Below the pieces are notes generated by a model. It saw nothing but the letters and a program-made list of their open reading frames with translations. It did no database searches and had not been told where the DNA came from. A DNA stretch of 51,663 nucleotides from Gammaproteobacteria bacterium (GTDB lineage: Bacteria > Pseudomonadota > Gammaproteobacteria > Methylococcales > DRLZ01): contig JAHZJL010000144.1 in NCBI GenBank assembly GCA_022600935.1, positions 1-51,663 of the forward strand, written 5' to 3'. A program made the translations under genes and the position numbers. This document shows, in pieces, positions 1-8,858 of this stretch (position 1 is its first letter; every line of letters starts with the position of its first letter).

Positions 1-1
1 A

Positions 2-661
2 CTCGATCTAAAACTGGCCGGGCCCGTGGTTCGTTGCGGAGCCTGGTTGATTGATATCGGAATCCGCTCAGTGTTTTACATTCCGGCACTCCTGGTTACC
101 TTCATCGGTGGCAAAACCGGTTTGGGGTTATTCATGATTTTACTGTTTCTAATGGAATGGTTCTATCCCGTGGCGTTTGAACTGCTGTGGGGCGCAACGC
201 CAGGTAAACGCGCGTTGGGTTTGAAAGTGGTGCATAGCAACGGCACGCCTGTGTGCTGGCAGGCATCGATCATTCGCAATCTACTGCGTGCAGCAGATTT
301 TCTGCCGCTGTTTTACATGTTTGGTTTGATATCCATGCTCTGTAATCAACGTTTTCAGCGTCTGGGCGATTTGGCAGCCGGAACACTGGTTGTTCATCAC
401 CAAAAACTCAGTAATACCCTGACGATAACAGACGCTCCACCACTGCGGCCCCCTGTCACATTGAACCTGCAACAACGCCAGGCCATTCTGTCGTTTGCGG
501 AACGCTACCAGTCGTTATCCGAACAGCGCGCGGCAGAACTGGCCGGTTATCTGTCGGCATGGCAGCCACAGTCAAAACTCGATGCCGTAAGCCAGGTATT
601 GGGTTATGCACACTGGTATTCCGAAACCGGATCCAAACATGATACAGGACTAGCCAGTTGA
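2..661 (+). CDS. RDD family membrane protein (5' end missing)
   Basis: The frame is open to the first bases of the window. The residues before the first in-frame GTG (base 26) read LDLKLAGP, which resembles the conserved lead-in of RDD proteins (AGP followed by R and ALID-like text; here GAWLID). The true start therefore lies upstream and the gene is partial. About 220 codons are visible: two hydrophobic segments near the N-terminus, the WGATPGKRALGLKV motif typical of RDD domains, a third hydrophobic stretch, then a soluble tail of about 80 residues. RDD proteins are small inner-membrane proteins of poorly defined role. The stop overlaps the next start (TTGA), so this gene leads, or sits near the front of, the MoxR-DUF58 operon. 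The family is clear; the function is unknown. Confidence 0.85.
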   Translation, partial: LDLKLAGPVVRCGAWLIDIGIRSVFYIPALLVTFIGGKTGLGLFMILLFLMEWFYPVAFELLWGATPGKRALGLKVVHSNGTPVCWQASIIRNLLRAADFLPLFYMFGLISMLCNQRFQRLGDLAAGTLVVHHQKLSNTLTITDAPPLRPPVTLNLQQRQAILSFAERYQSLSEQRAAELAGYLSAWQPQSKLDAVSQVLGYAHWYSETGSKHDTGLAS

Positions 662-1653
662 TCAAGCAAAGTCAATTCAGACAACACAATCAGCCAACCT
701 GGGAACACTGTGAACAACTGTTGAACGGCCTCGATGCGATCAGAAAAGCGGACCGACCCGATCCATCTGAGTTGATCAAATTACCGGATTTGTACAGCGA
801 ATTATGCCAGCAGCTTTCTCTGGCTCAAAGCCGGTGTTACAGCCTTGATTTAATCGAATATCTGCAAAATCTGACTTTGCGGATTCATGATCATTTATAT
901 CGTCGCAAGTTTCAGCTGGGCAATAAACTGTTACGGTTTTTAAGCATTGAGTTTCCCCATGCGTTGCGGATGCATTGGCGGGCATTTGCGCTGTCATGTC
1001 TGATGTTTTTCGGCACCATGATTGTGATTGGTACGCTCTGTTATTTCAATCCGGATCTGGTTTACAGCATTATGGATGAAGATGACATTGCATCGATGGA
1101 ATACATGTATAACCCGGCTGATAATCATGTTCTGGGTAGAACCCGGAAACAGGAAGCCTCCAGCCGTGTATTGATGTTCGGATTTTATATCCGCAACAAT
1201 ACCGGGATCGGTTTTCAAACCTTTGCTGGCGGTATTCTGGCCGGGATTGGCACAGCTTTTTATCTAGTTTACAACGGGCTGGTGATTGGCGCAGTCAGCG
1301 GATATCTCACGCAATTGGGTCACGGAACACCGTTCTGGTCTTTTGTGTCCGGGCATAGTGCTTTTGAACTCACTGCAATTGTTATTTCCGGGTGTGCAGG
1401 CTTGTTACTCGCCAAAGCCATTATTTTTCCGGGTAATCATACGCGTCGACAGGCTTTGTACCTCCAGGGCCGCTCGGCTGTGACCCTGATTTGTGGCGCT
1501 GCCCTGTTATTTATTGCGGCGGCTGCTGTTGAAGGGTTCTGGTCACCAATGCGTATTATCGCACCAATATTCAAATACGCATTCGGTATAAGTTTATGGT
1601 TGTTGCTGATTGCTTATTTGACATTCTCGGGACGCAACACCCATGCAAATTGA
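658..1653 (+). CDS. SpoIIM-like (DUF95) membrane protein
   Basis: A 331-residue protein. The TTG start overlaps the RDD stop. The N-terminus (MIKQSQF...WEHCEQLL) looks like the usual beginning of proteobacterial SpoIIM-like proteins, which supports this non-ATG start. The first 100 or so residues are soluble and helical, followed by several transmembrane segments: residues near 115-135, then about 190-220, 235-265 and two more to the C-terminus. The conserved membrane region contains NNTGIGFQTFAGGILAGIGT and GHSAFELTAI. The family is named after the Bacillus engulfment protein, but in Gammaproteobacteria it occurs without sporulation, next to MoxR and DUF58 genes. That operon is thought to act in envelope or stress-related assembly. 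The specific role is unknown. Confidence 0.87.
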   Translation: MIKQSQFRQHNQPTWEHCEQLLNGLDAIRKADRPDPSELIKLPDLYSELCQQLSLAQSRCYSLDLIEYLQNLTLRIHDHLYRRKFQLGNKLLRFLSIEFPHALRMHWRAFALSCLMFFGTMIVIGTLCYFNPDLVYSIMDEDDIASMEYMYNPADNHVLGRTRKQEASSRVLMFGFYIRNNTGIGFQTFAGGILAGIGTAFYLVYNGLVIGAVSGYLTQLGHGTPFWSFVSGHSAFELTAIVISGCAGLLLAKAIIFPGNHTRRQALYLQGRSAVTLICGAALLFIAAAAVEGFWSPMRIIAPIFKYAFGISLWLLLIAYLTFSGRNTHAN

Positions 1654-3109
1654 CAACGCTGCAATTGTTCTGCGACCACGCGGCCATTGGGAAGCCATGG
1701 ACCTGGGCTTTCTGTTTGCACGAAAACATTTCCTGACACTATGGTTGCTTTGGTGTACGACAGCGGCACCTGTGTTTATCCTCATCAATATCGTCCTGAT
1801 CGATTCGCCTGAACTGGCTACATTAGTATTCTGGTGGTTCAAACCTGTTTATGAAATACTTTTGGTCGCGTGGCTCGGACAGGCATTGTTCAACAATCCT
1901 CCAACTGTTGTGGAACAACTCAAGCAGATCCCTGCTGTATTCAGACCAGACCTCATCAGTCACATTACCTGGCGGCGCTTATCCTTGTCGCGCTCGTTCC
2001 ATATGCCAGTGTCGATTCTGGAACAATCACAGGGCCAGGCATACAACCAGCGCTTGACCACATTGCACAGCACCAAGCCACGCAGTGAATGGTTAACGTT
2101 GTTGTTATTGCATATCGAAGTTGCATTTGAATTAGCGATACCGGTGCTGATCGTGATGCTGATCCCGGGTGAAGCAGACTTTGATCTTGAGCAGATATTA
2201 TTATTTGAAGGGAGTGAGTACGACTTTTGGGTCTACCTGACTGAATTCCTGTCTATATCAATCATCGCACCGTTCTATGTATCCGCCGGATTTTTTCTGT
2301 ATATCAACGCCCGGACATTACTTGAAGCCTGGGATCTTGAAATTGCCTTCAAGCAGATGACACAACCCGGTCATTTCGGCAGTTCAACGTCTCGCGTTTT
2401 GTGCATCGTTCTGACACTGGGACTGGTTGTGGCCGTTATCTCTCCTGCCAAATCATTTGCAGTGAGTCGAGAACAGGCGAAACAAACCATTACCAATGTG
2501 CTTGAGCACGAGGATTTCGGCAAGAAGGAAACCGTAACAACCTGGGAACCCATTATCGAGAAACATAAAGACAACAGAGAATTCAGCTGGCCATGGTTAA
2601 GCAATCTGGAATGGCTGGGAGGACTGTTAAAAATGTCAGGCCTGGTCACGATTGCCTTGCTGTTGATCTGGTTGATGATGAAAATCCGGGAGTATTTTGA
2701 TCCTTCTGTTTTCCGCAGACAATCAAAGAAACAGGAAACAACCAAGCAACTGCCTGATTTTCTGCTTATCGATGACCAGCAACCGGAATTGCCTTCGAAT
2801 CCGGTTGCTATGGTGAATGAGCTGTGCAATCAAGGTTGTTACCGGGAAGCCCTGAGCCTGCTATACCGGGTATCGCTGATCCAGTGCATTCATCAACATC
2901 AGATTGAAATTCCCTCAAGCGCAACTGAAAACGAGTGTTTACAACTCATCACCCAACACAACAGTCCGGAACTAAAACGCTATATTTCGGTTTTGACCCA
3001 GACCTGGCAATGGCTGGCCTGGGCCGGGCAAATGCCATCTGAATCGACAATTCGGCAGTTATGTGCCAACTGGCACGATCATTTTGTCAATCCATCACAT
3101 GGCATATAA
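1643..3109 (+). CDS. DUF4129-domain membrane protein
   Basis: A 488-residue protein whose ATG lies 11 bases inside the previous gene, indicating coupled translation. There are hydrophobic segments at about residues 32-50, 60-80, 155-175, 200-225, 255-275 and 325-345. A cytoplasmic C-terminal region follows, with the DUF4129 signature near residues 395-480 (NQGCYREALSLLYRVSLI, then ENECLQLI and a Trp-rich helix). DUF4129 proteins are regular members of MoxR/DUF58/DUF4350 operons and may help couple the MoxR ATPase to the membrane, but no biochemical activity is established. The family call rests on the C-terminal motif and the neighbours; the N-terminal part is divergent. Confidence 0.8.
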   Translation: MQIDNAAIVLRPRGHWEAMDLGFLFARKHFLTLWLLWCTTAAPVFILINIVLIDSPELATLVFWWFKPVYEILLVAWLGQALFNNPPTVVEQLKQIPAVFRPDLISHITWRRLSLSRSFHMPVSILEQSQGQAYNQRLTTLHSTKPRSEWLTLLLLHIEVAFELAIPVLIVMLIPGEADFDLEQILLFEGSEYDFWVYLTEFLSISIIAPFYVSAGFFLYINARTLLEAWDLEIAFKQMTQPGHFGSSTSRVLCIVLTLGLVVAVISPAKSFAVSREQAKQTITNVLEHEDFGKKETVTTWEPIIEKHKDNREFSWPWLSNLEWLGGLLKMSGLVTIALLLIWLMMKIREYFDPSVFRRQSKKQETTKQLPDFLLIDDQQPELPSNPVAMVNELCNQGCYREALSLLYRVSLIQCIHQHQIEIPSSATENECLQLITQHNSPELKRYISVLTQTWQWLAWAGQMPSESTIRQLCANWHDHFVNPSHGI

Positions 3110-4289
3110 ACACCGTTTGATATCCTTGCTCAGTGTGTTGCTGATTGTGTTGATGGTCAGCTGGTTTTTCAATCATTTCACGCGCGTGAGTAAACCTGTT
3201 CGTTTAGGTCAATCCTCCGAGGTCAAACGCAATTCGCTTGCAGCAGCGCAACGATTTCTTGAATCGCTGGGTTACCAGTTTGAAAGCATTCATGGTCGGG
3301 ATATTTTGACCACACTGCCCTCTGTCAATGATTGCATGATCATCAAACACTTCTTCTCCAGTTTAGCTGCTGACAAGGAACAGGCGTTACTTGACTGGGT
3401 TGCTAACGGTGGACATTTGGTCACAAGTCTCGACAAAAACTACGATGAAAACGACGATACCAGCGGATATCACTTTTTTGATACGCTTGGCATACAACGA
3501 CATTTTAATACATATCATTCTGACGGAACCAGTGCCGGACAAGCATCCTTTCAATATTATAACGACCTGGAATCAGGCAAAGTTGAATTCGATCCCGATG
3601 CATACCTGACCTTGGGTGAGCGTGAAACAGACTTTGCTATTCCCGCCAGGTCAATTTCTTCAGAAGATGATGATGTTCCGGCTTATCACTTTGTCCAGTT
3701 TCATTATGGTCAAGGCTATATCACGCTCAGCAGTGACAATCGCTTTTTAACCAATTCAGAAATTGGTAAACATGATCATGCCTGGCTACTGGCTTTGATC
3801 ACTGGCACCCATAAAACCCCTGAAAAAATCTGGCTGCTGTATGACCTGGTAATGCCGTCACTGTGGAGCCTGCTTATAATCCACGCAGCGCCGCTAGTCA
3901 GCTCAATCGTGGTTTGTCTGTTGCTGTGGACCTGGATCACCATGCAACGCAGTGGCCCGCTCCTGGACACTGTAGAAACCAAACGCCGCGATATTCTTGA
4001 ACATCTGAACATGCGCAGTCAAATCCGCTGGCGCTATGGTCAACACCAACAAACGCTGGCTAAAACCCAGCAACTGGTCCTCAAACACTGGCAGCAACAT
4101 TATCCATTTCTGGCCAGATCAAGCATGGATGAACAAGTGCAATGGATCAGTGAGCATTCCGGTCTAAGCCTGTCCGATACCCGCCATGCACTGCTTGAGC
4201 CGGTTAACGACAATCAGGGACTGGTTTTGCAGGCACAGCGCTTGCAACAATTACGTACTAGCGTCACAGCGCTTGACAGCAATGCCTAG
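3099..4289 (+). CDS. DUF4350-domain protein
   Basis: I place the start at the ATG at 3099, which overlaps the preceding stop by 11 bases and gives MAYKHRLISLLSVLLIVLMVSWFF, a membrane anchor at the very N-terminus. A longer reading from 3063 would put extra polar residues before the anchor. The product has 396 residues. A periplasmic GATase-like region follows the anchor, with KRNSLAAAQRFLESLGY and LLDWVANGGHLV, the usual DUF4350 pattern. A second transmembrane helix lies near residues 260-285, followed by a cytoplasmic helical tail. The protein belongs to the same operon as the MoxR ATPase. Its role is unknown; it may bind a ligand or act as an assembly partner. Confidence 0.82.
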   Translation: MAYKHRLISLLSVLLIVLMVSWFFNHFTRVSKPVRLGQSSEVKRNSLAAAQRFLESLGYQFESIHGRDILTTLPSVNDCMIIKHFFSSLAADKEQALLDWVANGGHLVTSLDKNYDENDDTSGYHFFDTLGIQRHFNTYHSDGTSAGQASFQYYNDLESGKVEFDPDAYLTLGERETDFAIPARSISSEDDDVPAYHFVQFHYGQGYITLSSDNRFLTNSEIGKHDHAWLLALITGTHKTPEKIWLLYDLVMPSLWSLLIIHAAPLVSSIVVCLLLWTWITMQRSGPLLDTVETKRRDILEHLNMRSQIRWRYGQHQQTLAKTQQLVLKHWQQHYPFLARSSMDEQVQWISEHSGLSLSDTRHALLEPVNDNQGLVLQAQRLQQLRTSVTALDSNA

Positions 4290-4334
4290 ACACATTGCAA
4301 CCAACATCAGGATAAACAGGAAGACAGGTTAACC

Positions 4335-5303
4335 ATGGATACCCCGAATATCGAACAGACCGCTCAAAAACTGGCCGCGTTACAACAGCAAATATGTCAT
4401 GCAGTCATTGGTCAACAGCACATTGTACGCGAGATTATGATTGCCCTGATTGCCGGTGGGCATGTCTTGATCGAAGGTGTTCCCGGTCTTGGTAAAACCC
4501 TTTTGGTGCGTGCTTTGACAAAAGCCGTCGGCGGTAAATTCAAGCGTATTCAATTCACCCCGGATTTAATGCCAGCCGATATCAGTGGACATGCCATGTT
4601 TGATCAAAAAGCGAATGAATTCCGTATACGGCGTGGGCCTATTTTCAGCCATTTTGTGATTACCGATGAAATCAACCGGGCACCTGCCAAAACCCAGGCT
4701 GCGCTGCTCGAAGCCATGCAGGAAAAACAGGTGACAATAGAAGGCCAGTCTTTCGCTCTGGAATCGCCGTTTATGGTTCTGGCAACCCAGAATCCGATTG
4801 ACCAGGAAGGCACTTACCCGCTGCCACTGGCGCAGCTGGACCGGTTTCTGGTCAAAATCCTCATTGACTATCCTTCGCTTCAGGAAGAAACCGACATTGT
4901 TTCCGCAGTTACTGATGGACTTGTCGGTGATGCGTTGAATCTTGACCGTATCAATACTATATTGTCTGCTCAGGACATTGTTGAATTCCAGAAACAAGCT
5001 GCCAGTCTGATCACCGATCCGGCGGTTATCGATTATGGCGTGCGGATTGTCCATCGTTGCCGGGACTGGCGAGGCGTGGAAACCGGTCCCGGGACCCGTG
5101 GCTCGATCGCCTTGCTGAGAACAGCGAAAGCGATGGCATTATTGAATGGATCAACTTTTGTAACCCCGGATGATATCAAATCAGTTGCTGTCATGGTATT
5201 GCGCCACCGCATTCAACTCAGCGCCGATCTGGAAATTGAAGGCAGACAACCCGATGATGTAATAGCAGACATCCTGCAGGCCGTCGACAGTCCACGTCAG
5301 TGA
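4335..5303 (+). CDS. MoxR-family AAA+ ATPase
   Basis: A 322-residue MoxR-type AAA+ ATPase. Walker A is GVPGLGKT near residues 49-56 and Walker B is FVITDEINRAP near 106-116. The MoxR-specific stretch AKTQAALLEAMQEKQVTIEG and the sensor motif LATQNPIDQEGTYPLPLAQLDRF follow. The helical lid domain runs to the C-terminus. Length matches the family. MoxR ATPases act as chaperone-like remodellers for partner proteins, often the vWA/DUF58 protein encoded beside them. A purine-rich ribosome site (AGGAAGACAGG) precedes the ATG after a 45-base gap, the only real gap in the operon. The stop overlaps the DUF58 start. Confidence 0.95.
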   Translation: MDTPNIEQTAQKLAALQQQICHAVIGQQHIVREIMIALIAGGHVLIEGVPGLGKTLLVRALTKAVGGKFKRIQFTPDLMPADISGHAMFDQKANEFRIRRGPIFSHFVITDEINRAPAKTQAALLEAMQEKQVTIEGQSFALESPFMVLATQNPIDQEGTYPLPLAQLDRFLVKILIDYPSLQEETDIVSAVTDGLVGDALNLDRINTILSAQDIVEFQKQAASLITDPAVIDYGVRIVHRCRDWRGVETGPGTRGSIALLRTAKAMALLNGSTFVTPDDIKSVAVMVLRHRIQLSADLEIEGRQPDDVIADILQAVDSPRQ

Positions 5304-6616
5304 AGCTTAACTGGTACCCCCAGCCGCTGCTGCTCAAGCTGGCATTGCTGTGGACAGGCATGAGTTGTCTGACCGTGTTCAATGCCAAGTTTTTCCTGCT
5401 CTGGCAAGGCAGCGGTATACTCCTGACTGCATTGTGTCTGTATGACTACTGGCAGACACGAGTGCTGGCAACGCCGTCAGTCACGCGCATCATGCCAGAT
5501 AATCTTCCAATGTCAGCAACCAGCGTCATTCGCCTGCAAATCCAAAATCCGCTACATCATCCGCTGACGTGTCTGATTCATGATCTGTATCCTTCAGTGT
5601 TTGAAATCAGTGACCTGCCCCAGTTGCACAGCATCCCTGCACAGAAAACCATCAGCCTGGAATACCGGGTGACGCCACCGGGGCGCGGCGACAAGGTGTT
5701 CACAGGCACTGAGTTACAGTTATTCTCACTGTATGGATTATGGAAGCAACGCCGGGTCATCGACAATTCGCAAACAGTCCGCGTTTATCCGAATTTTGCC
5801 GAAATGACACGATACACCTTGCTGGCGACCGAAAACCGCTTGAGCCGCATCGGTATCAAACAACGCCAGCGCCGTGGCCAGGGGAATGAATTTCTACATT
5901 TACGCGCATTTCATGAGAGTGACAGTCAGCGCCAGATTCACTGGCAAGCCAGTGCCAAATATCAAAAACTGATTGCCAAAGACTATCAGGACGAAAAAGA
6001 CCAGCAGGTGATCTTATTACTTGATTGTGGACGCCGCATGCGCCACCAAGACCGGAACCGGGCACAACTCGACGAGGCATTGAATGCAGCCCTGTTACTG
6101 GCTTATGTTGCGGTGCGCCAGGGAGATGCTGTGGGAATGCTGACGATGGGCGGCGACAATCGATGGCTTGCCCCTAGAAAAGGGCAAAAACGCGTCAATC
6201 ATCTGTTAAACACCCTGTACGACCTGGAAGCGACTCCACATCCCGCCGATTACATGACTGCCGCCATGCATCTGAATACAGTCCAGAACAGACGAGCTTT
6301 AGTGATCGTGGTCACCAATACCCGCAATCAAGATCATCAACAATTGGCACAAGCCATCAAACAGCTTCAACGCAGTCATCTGGTGGTTCTTGCCGACCTT
6401 CGCGAACAAATACTGGATGAAGCCTTGCAGCGCGATATTGAAAACAGTGATGATGCATTGCTGTTCTCGGAACTCCATCAATATCTTACCGCGCGCAAAC
6501 ATTACCATGCATTGCTCCGGCATCAAGGCATTGCCACCCTGGACATCACCGCCAGGCAACTACCGGCTGCTTTAGTCAACCGTTACCTGGATATCAAGGC
6601 TGGATCGGTTCTGTAA
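5300..6616 (+). CDS. DUF58 / von Willebrand A-like protein
   Basis: A 438-residue protein starting at a GTG that overlaps the MoxR stop (GTGA). There are two hydrophobic segments at the N-terminus (about residues 10-50), then a beta-rich region, then the DUF58 core near residues 190-250 (GQGNEFLHLRAFHESDSQRQ and IHWQASAKYQKLIAKDY). A vWA-like fold follows. The usual metal-site DxSxS is replaced by DCGRRM, so the metal-coordinating serines are absent, as in many proteins of this group. DUF58 proteins are the usual partners of MoxR ATPases. As the last gene of the operon it is followed by an inverted-repeat element rather than a typical terminator. Confidence 0.88.
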   Translation: MKLNWYPQPLLLKLALLWTGMSCLTVFNAKFFLLWQGSGILLTALCLYDYWQTRVLATPSVTRIMPDNLPMSATSVIRLQIQNPLHHPLTCLIHDLYPSVFEISDLPQLHSIPAQKTISLEYRVTPPGRGDKVFTGTELQLFSLYGLWKQRRVIDNSQTVRVYPNFAEMTRYTLLATENRLSRIGIKQRQRRGQGNEFLHLRAFHESDSQRQIHWQASAKYQKLIAKDYQDEKDQQVILLLDCGRRMRHQDRNRAQLDEALNAALLLAYVAVRQGDAVGMLTMGGDNRWLAPRKGQKRVNHLLNTLYDLEATPHPADYMTAAMHLNTVQNRRALVIVVTNTRNQDHQQLAQAIKQLQRSHLVVLADLREQILDEALQRDIENSDDALLFSELHQYLTARKHYHALLRHQGIATLDITARQLPAALVNRYLDIKAGSVL

Positions 6617-6640
6617 CTGAGCGCTGACTCTTACAATCAA

Positions 6641-6750
6641 GTAGGGTGGGCGTTTTTTCTTTTGCGCCCACCAAAAATGTCAAACAGACGATAATCAATA
6701 CATTGGCAAACAACTCTCCCTAAGGTGGGCAAAAAAGCATGCCCACCCTT
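6641..6750. repeat. Nested inverted-repeat element (GTGGGC family)
   Basis: Two GC-rich palindromes lie in the gap after the DUF58 gene. The first has arms GGTGGGCG 6645-6652 and CGCCCACC 6665-6672 around a T-rich loop. The second has arms GGTGGGCA 6724-6731 and TGCCCACC 6740-6747. The outermost pieces, AGGGTGGGC at 6643-6651 and GCCCACCCT at 6741-6749, are also complementary, so the whole segment could fold as one long interrupted hairpin. This arrangement resembles paired REP/BIME units. From memory, GTAGGGTGGGC-type palindromes are dispersed in many proteobacterial and cyanobacterial genomes. The T-run lies in a loop rather than after a stem, so this is not a standard intrinsic terminator. 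Confidence 0.65.
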
Positions 6751-6899
6751 CAACTATTCATCTCATCAGCAAAGAAAAGCTCCTTTCCTGAAACAATATT
6801 TGATCTGGAAAAAACATATGGACAAAACAATGTGCATGCGACAATACAGTTTGAAACATCTGGTGTTATAAAACTGGATGTCAAACAAACTGCTTTTAC

Positions 6900-8666
6900 A
6901 TGCCAAACAAACAGCACAGATCTGCAAACTACTCCTCACTCCGCCAACTAATTGGCTTTTGCAAACCCTATGCACCCAGAATGCTGGTGGCATTGGTTGT
7001 TCTGCTTATCGCCGCTGGCGCAGCATTATCGCTGCCTGTGGCAATCAGATTAATTGTTGACCAAGGCTATCTGAATGGTAATAACACTGCGCTGAATCGC
7101 TATCTGTTGATCTTTATCGGTATTATCTCCGCAATGGCAGTATTTTCTGCGGCTCGCTTTTATCTGGTGATGTGGTTGGGAGAGCGCATTGTTGCAGATA
7201 TCCGGCGCACAGTATACAGCCATGTCCTGACTCTGGAACCGGCTTTTTTTGAAACCACTCGCAGCGGTGAAATCTTATCGAGAATCACCACAGATACAAC
7301 GCTTGTGCAATCTGTAGTCGGTGCCGGGATATCAATTTTTCTGCGTTGCTCATTGCTGCTGATCGGCAGTTTGATCATGTTGTTAATGACCAGTCTGCAA
7401 TTAACAGGAATAATACTGATCCTGATTCCGCTGTTAATTGTTCCCATGATCTATTGCGGACGCAGAATCAAACAACTTTCCCGCAAAAACCAGGACTCCA
7501 TTGCAGAATCCAGCGCTATTGCCGGAGAAACGTTCAATGCGGTTGACCTGCTGCAATCCTTTGTTCTCGAAAAACACTATGGCGAACAATTCAATGATTC
7601 TGTAGAGCAAGGGTTTACAACTGCGCGCCAGCGATTGACGGTCAGAGCTGTATTGTCTGGTTATGCCATTTTCAGTATTTTTGCCGCTTTGATCGGTGTC
7701 ATCTGGCTTGGGACTCAATGGGTCCAGGCCGACAAACTGACAGTTGGCGAACTCAGCCAGTTTGTGATTTACGGAATCATGCTGGCAACCAATGCAACTG
7801 CCTTGTCAGAAGTCTGGGGCGATATCCAGCGTGCAGCCGGCGCTATGGAGCGGATACTGGAAATACTGGCCAGTCAGCCTAAAATCAACTCGCCTGACAA
7901 TCCTGTCCCCCTGGCCAATACCACCCCACTGTCAGTTCAATTTGACCAGGTCTGCTTTACCTATCCGTCACGACCTGGCGAGCAGGCTCTCAAGCAGTTC
8001 ACTCTATGCGTGAATCCCGGAGAAACCATAGCCCTGGTAGGACCGTCTGGCGCTGGAAAAAGTACAGTGATCAAGCTGTTGTTGCGTTTTTATGACGCAC
8101 AGCAAGGACGTATTTCTTTATCTGGAGTTGACTTGCATGCAGTGGATATTAAACAACTCCGTCAAAGCATTGCCATGGTCCCACAAGAAACAACTGTTTT
8201 TTCAGGAACTGTGCAGGACAATATCGGTTTTGGCAAGCCTGATGCGAATATTGACGCAATCAGGCAAGCTGCGACGAATGCCGCTGCCGACGAATTTATC
8301 CAGCAACTTCCAGATGGCTACCAAACACAGCTTGGCGAAAACGGGATGACATTGTCTGTCGGGCAAAAACAGCGTATCGCCATAGCCCGGGCCATTCTCA
8401 AAAATGCGCCCTTGCTGTTACTCGATGAAGCCACCAGCTCACTGGATGCTGAAAACGAGCGGTTAATTCAGAATGCTTTGCAACAACTGATAAAACATCG
8501 CACCACACTGATTATCGCCCACAGACTGGCAACCGTATTGCGCTCAGATCGTATTGTCGTCATGAATCATGGTGAAATTGTCGCCATAGGGACACATCAA
8601 GAGCTGATGCAGAAAAATGCCTTGTACGCACACCTGGCTTCACTGCAATTCGAGATAGACATTTAA
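6900..8666 (+). CDS. MsbA-type ABC exporter half-transporter
   Basis: A 588-residue fused exporter. An N-terminal six-helix transmembrane domain (about residues 20-310) is followed by an ABC nucleotide-binding domain. Walker A (GPSGAGKST) is near residues 380-388, Q-loop AMVPQETTVFSG follows, the signature is LSVGQKQRIAIARAIL near 484, Walker B is LLLLDEATSSLD near 505, and the switch histidine is in IIAHRLAT near 541. All catalytic motifs are intact. It should work as a homodimer or heterodimer exporting a lipid or amphipathic compound. The first residues match the usual family start (RQLIGFCKPYAPRML...), supporting this ATG, although no strong ribosome site is visible. The nearby waaP gene suggests envelope lipids, but the substrate cannot be told from sequence. 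Confidence 0.92.
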   Translation: MPNKQHRSANYSSLRQLIGFCKPYAPRMLVALVVLLIAAGAALSLPVAIRLIVDQGYLNGNNTALNRYLLIFIGIISAMAVFSAARFYLVMWLGERIVADIRRTVYSHVLTLEPAFFETTRSGEILSRITTDTTLVQSVVGAGISIFLRCSLLLIGSLIMLLMTSLQLTGIILILIPLLIVPMIYCGRRIKQLSRKNQDSIAESSAIAGETFNAVDLLQSFVLEKHYGEQFNDSVEQGFTTARQRLTVRAVLSGYAIFSIFAALIGVIWLGTQWVQADKLTVGELSQFVIYGIMLATNATALSEVWGDIQRAAGAMERILEILASQPKINSPDNPVPLANTTPLSVQFDQVCFTYPSRPGEQALKQFTLCVNPGETIALVGPSGAGKSTVIKLLLRFYDAQQGRISLSGVDLHAVDIKQLRQSIAMVPQETTVFSGTVQDNIGFGKPDANIDAIRQAATNAAADEFIQQLPDGYQTQLGENGMTLSVGQKQRIAIARAILKNAPLLLLDEATSSLDAENERLIQNALQQLIKHRTTLIIAHRLATVLRSDRIVVMNHGEIVAIGTHQELMQKNALYAHLASLQFEIDI

Positions 8667-8704
8667 CCCGACTAAAATTCTGAAAAAATTAGTTAAATCG
8701 GGTT
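8665..8704 (+). terminator. Possible terminator after the ABC exporter
   Basis: Arms AACCCGA (8665-8671) and TCGGGTT (8698-8704) overlap the stop codon of the exporter gene. Inner complementary CTAA and TTAG extend the stem across a bulge. Only a short T-run follows the stem, so termination strength is uncertain. Confidence 0.4.
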
Positions 8705-8725
8705 TAAACCGGCATCCAGAATATA

Positions 8726-8751
8726 TTGCACTGCTCATACTATGCTAGAAT
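8726..8751 (+). promoter_or_regulatory. Candidate extended -10 promoter for the LysM gene
   Basis: TATGCTAGAAT contains a TG at 8743-8744 one base before the hexamer TAGAAT (8746-8751), an extended -10 pattern. TTGCAC at 8726-8731 resembles a -35 box but is only 14 bases away, so recognition would depend mainly on the extended -10. The resulting leader would be about 100 bases long. Confidence 0.4.
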
Positions 8752-8858
8752 CGCCCGCAATCGTCCGGTATGATGACGATGAATGCCAGAATATCAATAC
8801 AGCTTTCACTCACCCGGTCATAAACACCAAACAATAGATTGATCACAACAAAACTGCC

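Noticed and set aside
2371-2829. A 152-codon minus-strand frame inside the DUF4129 gene
   Set aside because: It lies wholly inside a well-supported plus-strand gene and its translation shows no domain.
4566-5054. A 162-codon minus-strand frame opposite the MoxR gene
   Set aside because: It is antisense to a strongly conserved ATPase and looks like a codon-usage shadow.
6739-6951. A 70-codon frame before the ABC exporter
   Set aside because: It begins inside the inverted-repeat element, overlaps the exporter start and has no recognisable features.
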